28,079 bases of DNA, from the NCBI RefSeq assembly GCF_946478925.1, contig NZ_CAMLDP010000015.1:1-28079 (forward strand), given 5' to 3'. This document shows positions 1-6,783 of this stretch, in pieces; position 1 is the first letter of the stretch, and the number at the start of each line of letters is the position of its first letter. Position numbers and translations under genes: made by a program. The notes under the pieces are model-generated. The model was not told where the DNA came from. It did no database searches and saw only the letters and a list, made by a program, of their open reading frames with translations. This stretch comes from an uncultured Nitrososphaera sp. (GTDB lineage: Archaea; Thermoproteota; Nitrososphaeria; Nitrososphaerales; Nitrososphaeraceae).

Positions 1-1168
1 TAGCGTTACCACCAGAGGTAGCGTTACCACCAGAGGTAGCGTTACCACCAGAGGTCATGTTGCCAGTCGAGCCTTCCATCATGGAGCCGCCCATCGTGGC
101 GTGCTGGTCAAGCCATGCCTTTGATGGAACCTGCGCCTCCTTTGGAATGTCGCCAGGAGTCGAGCTGTCGTCGGCGACTACCACAAATGCTCCGCCCTTT
201 ACGACATGAGCCATGTTGTGGTCGACACCCACATAGGCGCCCTTCTCAGGGAACGTAGACTCGATCACTGAAGCAGAGCCCACTGGGACCCACCAAGTCT
301 CTTCGTTCCTTTCAGGAGACATGTTCCTGCCCTTGAACGAGCCATCCTTTACGTCAATCTGGCCCGCGATGAAGTGGAAGGAAACTCCCTCGTTCGGTCC
401 TGGAGCCACGATGTACCACCTTGTGAGTTCACCCGGCTTTACCTTAAAGACCGTGGCGTTTGCATTCAGAGTGAGCTTGACTGCGCTACCGACGGCTGGT
501 GCGTACTTGTGTGCCATGCCGTTGGTGAGGATGAGGTCAGGCTGCTGCATTGCAAACTTTGTGATGTTAAATGAGCCTACTGTGCCGTTTGTGCCGGCGA
601 ATAGACCCTTGTCTGCGCTGTTGTAGATTTCACCGAATACAACGTAGAACTCCTTTGCCGGCTGCTCGTTTGTCGCGTGGACTACGAATCCGCCGTACAT
701 GCCGTTTGCAATGTGCTCCCAGACGCCGTTCAGGCCGTCAGCACCGCAGTGGTACAGAAATGCACCAGAGTTTGGTGTGCTAAAGGTCCAAGACTTGGAC
801 TCTCCAGGGGCAACGTTGCCAGAAAGCACTTGACTCGGGCCGATTGCTGCGTGGAAGTCGATGCTGTGGATCTGCTTGCCTTCATTCTTCAAGGTGATTG
901 ACACAGTGTCGCCCACGTTTGAGGCCATAACGGGACCAGGAATGGTGCCATTGAAGACCATGGCGTTGTACATTATTCCGCCAGGATGCAGAACGTCGTC
1001 AGGAGCCACTTGGACCTCCTTTTCGCTTGCGATCAAGGTATAGTGTCTAGTGACACCAGTTGGGGCAGCCTGTGCAGCTGAAAGTGGGAATCCGTTAAAA
1101 AGCGGACTGAAAATTAGTCCCACTACCAGAACACCGGCAGCCAACCCTGCAATGATTGCCTTGTTCAT
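1..1168 (-). CDS. nirK: Copper nitrite reductase NirK, C-terminus cut by window edge
   Basis: Two-cupredoxin-domain nitrite reductase that reduces nitrite to NO outside the membrane; NO is thought to take part in archaeal ammonia oxidation. The gene is read from ATG at 1168 leftward and is open to base 1 (389 residues seen). Residues 1-35 form a signal peptide or anchor. Motif HSIDFH (101-106) gives the type 1 ligand H101, catalytic-type D104 and type 2 ligand H106. HC at 140-141, H152 and M157 complete T1/T2, and H317 fits the second-domain T2 ligand. The position matching the usual catalytic His255 appears to be Q270. The tail (from about 370) is a TSGGNA repeat carrying N-x-T sequons. A TATA-like box at 1191-1199 lies about 26 nt upstream, indicating a leaderless mRNA. 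It is divergent from amoC. The family is clear; the true C-terminus is not visible. Confidence 0.93.
   Translation of the reverse strand, partial: MNKAIIAGLAAGVLVVGLIFSPLFNGFPLSAAQAAPTGVTRHYTLIASEKEVQVAPDDVLHPGGIMYNAMVFNGTIPGPVMASNVGDTVSITLKNEGKQIHSIDFHAAIGPSQVLSGNVAPGESKSWTFSTPNSGAFLYHCGADGLNGVWEHIANGMYGGFVVHATNEQPAKEFYVVFGEIYNSADKGLFAGTNGTVGSFNITKFAMQQPDLILTNGMAHKYAPAVGSAVKLTLNANATVFKVKPGELTRWYIVAPGPNEGVSFHFIAGQIDVKDGSFKGRNMSPERNEETWWVPVGSASVIESTFPEKGAYVGVDHNMAHVVKGGAFVVVADDSSTPGDIPKEAQVPSKAWLDQHATMGGSMMEGSTGNMTSGGNATSGGNATSGGNA
2..55 (-). repeat. Three exact 18-bp tandem repeats in nirK tail
   Basis: The unit AGCGTTACCACCAGAGGT occurs at 2-19, 20-37 and 38-55 without a mismatch. On the coding strand each unit encodes TSGGNA in frame, and adjacent units create the glycosylation sequon N-A-T. 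The array runs to the window edge, so the copy number may be higher. Confidence 0.97.
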
Positions 1169-1190
1169 TGCCTCCGATAATCAACGTGAT

Positions 1191-1199
1191 CTATATAAG
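1191..1199 (-). promoter_or_regulatory. TATA box of nirK
   Basis: The minus strand reads CTTATATAG here. Its centre is about 26 nt before the nirK ATG, so transcription should begin at or next to the start codon. The 270-bp nirK-amoC gap is strongly AT-rich, with many CTATATA-like words, and probably holds both divergent promoters plus regulator sites. Confidence 0.6.
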
Positions 1200-1405
1200 A
1201 CTTGTCGAGAGTACGCTTGCTTTTGAATGCAGCATTTGTAAGCGCATTCCTGATGCTATATTCATTTTCTATAATCTACATATTAACATAAATATCTACT
1301 AGTATGATATAAGAGATGTTTTTTCTATATATCCCTATATGGAAATATACCATCTATATAGCCTATAACGGGAAATTGATCAAATAGTACTCAATATTGG
1401 GTACG

Positions 1406-1412
1406 TTAATAA
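1406..1412 (+). promoter_or_regulatory. Probable TATA box of amoC
   Basis: TTAATAA is centred about 30 nt upstream of the amoC ATG at 1439, giving a predicted transcript with almost no 5' UTR. Other AT-rich words (1320-1370) lie further upstream and could be alternative boxes, so this assignment is moderate. Confidence 0.45.
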
Positions 1413-1438
1413 GCAACCTCTCCACCTAAGAATCTGCC

Positions 1439-2002
1439 ATGGCTCTCATACCATCACTCATACCGAAGGAAGTCGAGATACAGCGGCTGAGAAAGATTTA
1501 CGTCTTTTTCATCGTGCTGGCATCCATCGCTTTGTCGGTAGAAGTCGACAACTACGTAGACGGCTCGCTGCACCAGACGTCCATCCGCGACTCGGCCTTT
1601 ACGCCTGCCCACTGGTGGCTGTACAGCCACTTTGTCGCCCTTCCCGTAGGCTGGGGAATGGTGGCGATGTACGACAGAAGAGTTCCCATCCTACGGGGCC
1701 CCGGAAACTCGATGAACACAGGATTAAAGATAACCATCATAGGCTATCTTGCGACCATGTTCACAGTCGGCGTAAACGAAATGTGGCACTTTTGGATGGT
1801 CGAAGAGATCTTCTCTGTTCCTAACCACTGGATGTTCAACATGGGTGTCGTAGTGGCATTCATGGGCGCACTTGCATACGTGGTAAGGGTGTACGCAAGG
1901 ATGGTCGAACTGCAGCAGGAAACGCCGGCCAAGAACCCGCACATAGCAGAGATGTACAAGCTGGCACTGGAAGGCAAGCTGTACAGCAGGTCAATCCCAT
2001 AA
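1439..2002 (+). CDS. amoC: Ammonia monooxygenase subunit C (orphan copy)
   Basis: AmoC is a membrane subunit of archaeal ammonia monooxygenase, which oxidises ammonia to hydroxylamine. The 187-aa protein has the usual archaeal length and signature blocks: VDGSLHQTSIRDSAFTPAHW (about 40-59), LRGPGNSMNTGLK, then VNEMWHFW and NHWMFNMG, ending in GKLYSRSIP. H117 and H130 align by spacing with the copper ligands of bacterial PmoC, and the acidic ligand position is N113. Membrane segments lie at about 20-36, 62-78, 96-112 and 132-152. No amoA, amoB or amoX is next to it, so this is a stand-alone copy; Nitrososphaera genomes are known to carry several amoC genes. It diverges from nirK. A T-rich terminator-like stretch follows. 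Confidence 0.96.
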   Translation: MALIPSLIPKEVEIQRLRKIYVFFIVLASIALSVEVDNYVDGSLHQTSIRDSAFTPAHWWLYSHFVALPVGWGMVAMYDRRVPILRGPGNSMNTGLKITIIGYLATMFTVGVNEMWHFWMVEEIFSVPNHWMFNMGVVVAFMGALAYVVRVYARMVELQQETPAKNPHIAEMYKLALEGKLYSRSIP

Positions 2003-2014
2003 GCACTCTCCCTC

Positions 2015-2033
2015 CTCTTTTTCATTTTTTATT
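2015..2033 (+). terminator. T-rich terminator after amoC
   Basis: A pyrimidine and T-rich run (CTTTTTCATTTTTTATT) begins about 13 nt after the amoC stop. Archaeal RNA polymerase stops at such T-runs without needing a hairpin. Confidence 0.5.
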
Positions 2034-2141
2034 CTGACTTTTGTACCCAGTGTCTTTAAATTGCCTGTGAACGGCTGTACGGCATTGCCGGCGTATGGCG
2101 GTAAGAGGTTTCCAAGGGCGGCCCGCAGGGCCAGAAAGCCC

Positions 2142-2318
2142 ATGCAGGACAACTGGGCCAAGGTGCCCAAGGGCAAGTGGCTGAAATGCACGTATGGCCG
2201 GTGCGGCCATGAATGGCAGTACTTTGGCGGCCACAGCTGGGCGGAATGCCCGCTTTGCCACACCACCAGCAAGGTGTCAGTCGCCATCCGCAACTACAAG
2301 GAAAACAGAGTTAGCTGA
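2142..2318 (+). CDS. Small zinc-ribbon protein
   Basis: This 58-aa basic protein has a four-cysteine zinc-ribbon pattern: C16 and C21 (CTYGRC), then C36 and C39 (CPLC), with aromatic residues between (HEWQYF). Such folds bind zinc and often contact nucleic acid, but no specific role can be assigned. Start choice: an upstream in-frame ATG at 2061 exists, but a TATA-like CTTTAAATT at 2054-2062 predicts transcription starting near 2084-2088, downstream of that ATG. The first ATG on the transcript in frame is 2142; an in-frame TTG at 2085 would give a leaderless 77-aa alternative. The stop overlaps the end of the convergent gene at 2311-2550. Confidence 0.7.
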   Translation: MQDNWAKVPKGKWLKCTYGRCGHEWQYFGGHSWAECPLCHTTSKVSVAIRNYKENRVS

Positions 2319-2550
2319 CAAAAAGCGAGTTTTCGTCCTTTGCCATCGACAGCTCCACGCTGTTTCTGGGCTTGTCGTGCACTATTAGCAAGGCTCCCGC
2401 AGTTTTGTATTTCGTGGCAAGCGTTTGCAGGTGAAAGTTCAAAGTATACAGGTCTGAAAACGACTCGGATTCTATCAGAACGAGGCTGTCGTCGTACAGC
2501 TCTAGGCGTGTCCCGCTTTCGGACTTCTCCACTTTAAAGATGTGCCACAC
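2311..2550 (-). CDS. Small protein of unknown function (79 aa)
   Basis: It encodes a 79-residue soluble mixed alpha/beta protein with no motif that I recognise (RLELYDDSLVLIES, then a helix FSDLYTLNFHLQTLATKYK, then ALLIVHDK). The start is supported by a TATA-like box ATTTAAAAT at 2574-2582 on the minus strand, about 28 nt upstream, which lies inside the end of the preceding secreted-protein gene. It is convergent with the zinc-ribbon gene, overlapping by 8 nt. The promoter and codon pattern favour a real gene. Confidence 0.62.
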   Translation of the reverse strand: MWHIFKVEKSESGTRLELYDDSLVLIESESFSDLYTLNFHLQTLATKYKTAGALLIVHDKPRNSVELSMAKDENSLFVS

Positions 2551-2566
2551 AGCCCAGAGGAAAATG

Positions 2567-3613
2567 TCACGAGATTTTAAATGCTGCCTTGTTCAGCCTT
2601 GCCGCGGCTATCGCGGCGGCTACAAGGGCCGCAAGTGCAAGGGCCGCAAACGGAAACTCGGGCGCGTTGCGCACTCCTTGGATCTGCACACTATGATTGC
2701 CCGGTGGAACGAAAAAGTCCACGTACACTGTCTTGCCGTCGGCCTTGACTGTGGCGCTGTCGTACGGCTTGCCGTCCATGATGACGGCAACGGTTTGGTT
2801 CTGCGTCATCTGCGGGATCTTTATGCTCGCCGGCCCGCCTTTCGGGTTGTAATGCGTGATGTCAAAGGCGATGCTGTCGGTCGCGTTGTCGTACCTCAAG
2901 CTGCCCACCTTGGCGATTGCGGTAAAGTCGTACGGTATAAAGCTCCCGTCGCCGGTGGGCAGCGTGGATACCGGCGCGTCAAAGTCGACGCCGGCGCAGC
3001 TGTAGTAGTAGACCTTGGCCTTTACGGACGGATCGGGCGACGCTGTAAACGTTGCCTCCTCGCCGGGCTTTAGCACGGGCACGACGTTGCTCCTGACAGA
3101 GTCAATGTCCGTCAGGTTTTCATCGTGGACAGAGGCGTAGATAAAGACGTTCCTGAGCTCGGTGCTGCCCGTGTTCTTCATGGTGCCGGCGAGGACGCGT
3201 CCTTCCCCCACCGCCATGTTCGTGTAGTTGAGTAAAAGAGTGTCGTAGAAAGGCACGTCGACCTGCTTGGCGCTTGCTACGTATGGCTTGCCTGCCGGCA
3301 CAACCCCCTCTGCAAGCTGGAACTTGAACGGGGCGCCCTTTGTCGGGTGTATCACGCTCCCGTACAGGTTTTCATAGAGCGTCGAGGCGTGTCCGGAACC
3401 GTCAGTGACGTTGAGCGCCATCGTAACGCTCAGCGGCCGTGTGCCGTGGTTGTTGACGATCCCGACTACATTTTTCACCCCGTGCGCGTCCACAAAAGAG
3501 TAGTCAGAATTCTTTAGCTCTATAGAATCGTCCGCGTTTGCAACCGCTATTATTGGACATGTGGCAGCAGAAAGCAGAATAATGGACAGCGCGGCCCACG
3601 TCAGCAGGCGCAT
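2567..3613 (-). CDS. Secreted protein with PEF-type C-terminal sorting signal
   Basis: A 348-aa extracellular protein of unknown function. The signal peptide is residues 1-27 (MRLLTWAALS..., predicted cleavage after ANA). The body is beta-rich, Ig-like repeats resembling FxLYD or CARDB-type modules (KNVVGIVNNHGTRPLSV and GEGRVLAGTMKNTGSTELRNV are typical strand patterns). Residues 317-348 hold PEF, a roughly 18-residue Ala/Leu-rich membrane helix, then Arg and Lys, the layout of archaeal PEF(G)-CTERM signals processed by archaeosortases. The start at 3613 was chosen over an upstream ATG at 3658 because the TATA box at 3636-3644 sits 26 nt before it and the signal peptide starts there. Confidence 0.78.
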   Translation of the reverse strand: MRLLTWAALSIILLSAATCPIIAVANADDSIELKNSDYSFVDAHGVKNVVGIVNNHGTRPLSVTMALNVTDGSGHASTLYENLYGSVIHPTKGAPFKFQLAEGVVPAGKPYVASAKQVDVPFYDTLLLNYTNMAVGEGRVLAGTMKNTGSTELRNVFIYASVHDENLTDIDSVRSNVVPVLKPGEEATFTASPDPSVKAKVYYYSCAGVDFDAPVSTLPTGDGSFIPYDFTAIAKVGSLRYDNATDSIAFDITHYNPKGGPASIKIPQMTQNQTVAVIMDGKPYDSATVKADGKTVYVDFFVPPGNHSVQIQGVRNAPEFPFAALALAALVAAAIAAARLNKAAFKIS

Positions 3614-3658
3614 GGACGGTGGTGCACGCCCCGGCAATTTAAAGCCCTCCCCCAGCAA

Positions 3659-3829
3659 CTAGCCGCCGGCGTTCTCGCCGGAAAAGGCAAGGTGGTCGTG
3701 GTAGACATTTATCAACTCGTTTATCGCCTCCCCAAAATCGATGTCGCGCTTTTTTTCATGCGACATGTCGGTCCTGATGGACGACAGGCGCTTGTACGTC
3801 TGCTCGTCTATTGTCAGTGTCTTTCCCAT
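3659..3829 (-). CDS. 56-aa antitoxin-like / ribbon-helix-helix-like protein
   Basis: A short gene starting with ATG at 3829 and ending at 3659-3661. The protein begins MGKTLTIDEQTYKRLSSIR and continues through a charged linker to FGEAINELINVYHDH. A beta strand, then TYKRL, then a second helix with an E-x-I-x-x-L-I pattern is the layout of small archaeal antitoxins and RHH-type DNA-binding proteins (VapB/DUF217-like). No toxin gene adjoins it, so an orphan regulator is as likely. A clear TATA region (ATATAATATA on the plus strand, 3858-3867) lies 26-35 nt upstream. Confidence 0.65.
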   Translation of the reverse strand: MGKTLTIDEQTYKRLSSIRTDMSHEKKRDIDFGEAINELINVYHDHLAFSGENAGG

Positions 3830-3880
3830 AATCCTATGGAAAAATGCCCGCAGGATGATATAATATATTTGCCTTGCATT

Positions 3881-5080
3881 TCATACGAGGAGAGACGTCA
3901 GGTACATGACCAGCATGCCTACCGCGATGCCTCCCGCCACCGGCCCGCTCAGGAAGGGTCTGCCTATATTCTCTTCTTTCCGGCCTGCGTACTTGAATAT
4001 CGCATAGACCACCTGGAACACCGCGCCGGCGCCTACTGCAAGAAACACCACCGACGCGATGGGCGAGGCGACAAAGCCCCCCACCCACGCCCCGAGGATA
4101 GCAGGCGCACCAGCGATAAAGCCGAGCGCGGCAAGTCTGGTCACCCTTGGCTTTTCCCTTGCAAGAGGCGCCACGATGGCGAGGCCCTCAGTTGTGTTGT
4201 GCAAAGTAAAGCCCACGATGAGAAAGGCTCCCAGCGCGACCTCGCCGGCCACCATCGAGCCGCCTATCGCAAGGCCCTCTCCCATGTTGTGCAGGCCAAT
4301 CCCTATCGCTATCATGAGCGCCACCGCCATGGGACCTGTCACTTTCGCAGTTGCCGTTGTCTTGCCCCGTTCCATCAGCTTTTCAGATGCGTACAGCAGC
4401 GCCACGAACGACACCACCGCCACGGTGGCGATCAGCGCCTGGCCATGGAACGCGCTTGCTACGCTCTTTGCGGCTAGCTCGTTTGCCTCCACTAGCGCGT
4501 CTATGCCGAGGAACAGGAGCAGGCCAGCGGTAAAGCTGAGGAAGAACAGGTACTTGCCTGCCGACAGTCTTCTGAGGAACGGGAGCCACAGGAGGCCGAT
4601 GAGCACAGGGATTATTCCGACGTATGTGCCAAGGAGCGCAAGGAGCGACACCTGCCCTGCATCCGGCGCAGGGGTCAATATTGCTGCCGGGACTGTCTTG
4701 GAAAAGCGCACGCCGTCCGAAGTCATGATGCCTACCGTGTAAGGCTTGCCTTCCACCCAGTCAAACGGTATGGCGACTCTGGCCTCGCCAAAGCGAGCAA
4801 GGGCCTTTGATGGCTCGATTGCCGCCGGCACTATCCTGTCGTTAACATCCACCTGTGCTATCTCTATTCCCTGCGGACCTGTGTTGCGCACGTGCGCGAT
4901 TATCAGTTTGCTTGCAAACTCTATTCGCTCGATTGTGACGTCCGGAAGTGGCGCCCCAAAGTTGAGAAGCGTGTTTCCGGGCCACAAAAGAAACGCTATC
5001 ATCCCTGCCAGTATCACGATAGGTATCAGCGCGCTTGCCGCTAGCTTGGCATTCGTGACGGCCACCACTACCCCATTCAC
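3881..5080 (-). CDS. ZIP-family metal transporter with N-terminal extracytoplasmic domain
   Basis: A 399-aa divalent metal permease of the ZIP family. The metal-binding signatures in two membrane helices are H264-N-M-G-E-G269 and H294-N-T-T-E-G299. Membrane helices are predicted at about 14-32, 145-167, 176-195, 213-230, 250-270, 280-300, 313-335, 341-362 and 378-397. Residues 40-140 form an extra beta-rich domain outside the membrane (IERIEFASKLIIAHVRNTG...), which is not part of a standard ZIP. The start is GTG at 5080, overlapping the TGA of the upstream multicopper oxidase as GTGA, so the two should be translationally coupled. The pairing implies joint handling of a metal (copper, iron, zinc or manganese); which one cannot be read from sequence. 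Confidence 0.9.
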   Translation of the reverse strand: MNGVVVAVTNAKLAASALIPIVILAGMIAFLLWPGNTLLNFGAPLPDVTIERIEFASKLIIAHVRNTGPQGIEIAQVDVNDRIVPAAIEPSKALARFGEARVAIPFDWVEGKPYTVGIMTSDGVRFSKTVPAAILTPAPDAGQVSLLALLGTYVGIIPVLIGLLWLPFLRRLSAGKYLFFLSFTAGLLLFLGIDALVEANELAAKSVASAFHGQALIATVAVVSFVALLYASEKLMERGKTTATAKVTGPMAVALMIAIGIGLHNMGEGLAIGGSMVAGEVALGAFLIVGFTLHNTTEGLAIVAPLAREKPRVTRLAALGFIAGAPAILGAWVGGFVASPIASVVFLAVGAGAVFQVVYAIFKYAGRKEENIGRPFLSGPVAGGIAVGMLVMYLTSLLV

Positions 5081-6105
5081 TCCTTTACGAGGAATACTCC
5101 TTGCCAGCCCTTCTCTGCAAACTCGGTCTTGTGGGCGTGGAACATGTACTGGCCCGGATACTTGTACGTGAATTCCAAGATGCCACGCTCGCCCTGGCTC
5201 ATCGTCACCATGTCGGTGTATTCGTCAGGCGTGAGGCTCGTGCCTGTGCGGTACAGGTTAAAGAGGTTGCCGTGCAAATGGAAATTGTTTATCTGGTCAA
5301 GTTCCAGTATGTTGACGAGGTACACGCGCACCAGCTTGTCCTTTTGTATCTGAATGGGGTGGTGCATGTAGTAGAACGGGATGCCGTTTACCGTGTAGAA
5401 ATTGTTCTCGCCATCAAAGTCAGTGTCGTAGCCGTTCATCATCATTACCATCTCGTCTGCAGGAGGCCGGGGCGTCTTGGGGTCAACGATAAAGACGCCG
5501 TACAGTCCGTGCCCTATGTGCTCCTCAAGGGGCTGGATGTGGCAGTGGTACAGGAACAGGCCAAAGGGTGCGGCGGTAAACTCGTACGTGAACCGGCCCC
5601 CCGGCGCCACCTTTTCAAACACGCCGTCCATTTCAGCCGCATGGATGCCGTGGAAGTGCATCGTGTGCGGCCGGGTGCCGTTGTTGATGAAGTTGATGCG
5701 CACAAGGTCGCCTTCAGTGGCGCGAATCGTCGGCCCGGGGACGGTGCCGTTAAACGTCCACGCGTTGAAAAAGACACCTGGCGAGACTTCGTAGGTTTTC
5801 CGGTCGTCTGCCACTATCGTGAATTCGCGCAGGGTCGTCCCGTTTGCCAGCTTGGACACGTGCCCGTAATTGAACTCGCGCAGGTACTTGTCAGGATCGA
5901 CCACCGCGTTTTTCAGGTCCATGCTTTCGTGCTCTGGGTCGAGCACGTCGCCGGTGGTGGCGTACGAAGTGAGGCTGTGGCCCGTCACTATCTTTTCCGT
6001 GCCCTGCGCGCTTGCACCAAAGCCGAGGGACGAAAGGGCGACCGCGGTGCCTGCTACTGCCACCGCTACGACTGCCAATAACAATTTGTTACCCGACAAC
6101 GACAA
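5077..6105 (-). CDS. Two-domain multicopper oxidase
   Basis: A 342-aa secreted multicopper oxidase. Residues 1-33 are a signal peptide or anchor. Domain 1 has H147-T-M-H150-F-H152-G-I-H155 and H187-C188-H189 with H196, giving a type 1 copper plus trinuclear-cluster ligands. Domain 2 has H276-L-H278-G and H323-A-H325, with no type 1 Cys, so this is the two-domain arrangement with type 1 copper only in domain 1 (type C-like). It likely functions as a trimer outside the membrane, oxidising a small substrate or metal ion, or in nitrogen-oxide chemistry. It forms an operon with the ZIP transporter (GTGA overlap). A TATA-like box (TTTATTATC, 6136-6144 minus) and a cluster of TAGTCT/AGACTA words lie upstream. 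The family is certain; the substrate is unknown. Confidence 0.92.
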   Translation of the reverse strand: MSLSGNKLLLAVVAVAVAGTAVALSSLGFGASAQGTEKIVTGHSLTSYATTGDVLDPEHESMDLKNAVVDPDKYLREFNYGHVSKLANGTTLREFTIVADDRKTYEVSPGVFFNAWTFNGTVPGPTIRATEGDLVRINFINNGTRPHTMHFHGIHAAEMDGVFEKVAPGGRFTYEFTAAPFGLFLYHCHIQPLEEHIGHGLYGVFIVDPKTPRPPADEMVMMMNGYDTDFDGENNFYTVNGIPFYYMHHPIQIQKDKLVRVYLVNILELDQINNFHLHGNLFNLYRTGTSLTPDEYTDMVTMSQGERGILEFTYKYPGQYMFHAHKTEFAEKGWQGVFLVKE

Positions 6106-6128
6106 GCGCGATACGCAGTTGATAGTGT

Positions 6129-6178
6129 TAGTCTTGATAATAAATGTTAACCTAGTCTAACATTCTTAGACTAGACTA
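6129..6178. promoter_or_regulatory. Operator-like palindrome and hexamer cluster before the MCO gene
   Basis: A perfect inverted repeat with 9-bp arms, CTAGTCTAA (6152-6160) and TTAGACTAG (6166-6174), is separated by CATTC. The hexamer TAGTCT/AGACTA occurs four times: 6129-6134 and 6153-6158 in one orientation, 6168-6173 and 6173-6178 in the other. A second weaker repeat AATGTTA...TAACATT (6143-6164) overlaps it. The palindrome lies between the divergent TATA boxes of the MCO-ZIP operon and the DUF309 gene, where a dimeric repressor would act. The TTAG/CTAA content resembles DtxR/MntR-type boxes; that assignment is inference. Confidence 0.7.
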
Positions 6179-6213
6179 TTTCGCGAAGTTTATCTTTGCA
6201 TCTGCCAAAGTCA

Positions 6214-6783
6214 ATGCTATTGCAGAGGTACTTTGTCCACCTCAAGAATGGAATGTATACACCAAAGGACGCGACTGTTCTCCTGACAAGGGCCCGCGAG
6301 CTGGCAGGTGAAGAGGCCATAATCCGCGACTCGCGTGTGTCAAAAAAATACATCGAGTTTGACACCAGCGTCCCGGACGGCACGGAGATAGGCGACCTGG
6401 TCGGCAGGCTCCAGAAAATCTCGCCCCTTGCAAGCTATGAGCACATCGTAGAGAGGCACGTGGAAAAAGAGGAAGCAATCGAGAGGGCGATAGAGCTCTT
6501 TAACGAGGAGAAGTACTGGGGCACGCACGAGGCGCTTGAAGCAGTCTGGAAGGAGACGCCGTCGGGCCAAGAGCGCGACCTTTTAAACGGCATAATACTC
6601 GTCGCGGCGGCGTTCGTGCACGATGAAAAGGACGAGCAGGAGATCTGCATTTCCATTCTCAGGCGCGCAAGGAAAAAGCTCGACGGCGCGAGGGGCAGGT
6701 ATCACGGCATAGACATGGACAGGTTCGTAGAGCGGGTGCAGGGAATACTGAACTCAGGCGTGATAGAGCGGTTCACTATCTGA
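6214..6783 (+). CDS. DUF309-domain protein
   Basis: A 189-aa protein whose C-terminal half matches the DUF309 family: ALELFNEEKYWGTHEALE-like sequence at about 93-110 with H105 and E106, then VWKE, ERDLLNGIILVAAAFVH (about 120-136) and an arginine-rich helix RRARKKL. The family is an all-helical domain of unknown biochemical role. The N-terminal 75 residues look like a separate small alpha/beta domain. The ATG at 6214 was preferred over an upstream TTG at 6196 because a TATA-like GTTTATCTT at 6188-6196 puts transcription start near the ATG. The stop overlaps the convergent CFI-box gene by 8 nt. Confidence 0.82.
   Translation: MLLQRYFVHLKNGMYTPKDATVLLTRARELAGEEAIIRDSRVSKKYIEFDTSVPDGTEIGDLVGRLQKISPLASYEHIVERHVEKEEAIERAIELFNEEKYWGTHEALEAVWKETPSGQERDLLNGIILVAAAFVHDEKDEQEICISILRRARKKLDGARGRYHGIDMDRFVERVQGILNSGVIERFTI

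Noticed and set aside
2..55. CRISPR-like array
   Set aside because: Repeats are directly adjacent with no spacers and are in frame with nirK coding.
1320..1370. AT-rich CTATATA words as a replication origin
   Set aside because: No repeated origin boxes and no Cdc6 gene next to it; better explained as a divergent promoter.
2540..3073. 177-aa plus-strand reading frame opposite the PEF protein gene
   Set aside because: Basic, Arg/Val-rich composition typical of an antisense frame of a GC-rich gene; the opposite strand has signal peptide, domains and promoter.
3692..4477. 261-aa plus-strand frame opposite the ZIP gene
   Set aside because: His/Arg-rich antisense translation of a clear ZIP transporter.
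5101..6081. 326-aa plus-strand frame opposite the multicopper oxidase
   Set aside because: His/Val-rich mirror of the oxidase coding strand, without motifs or promoter.
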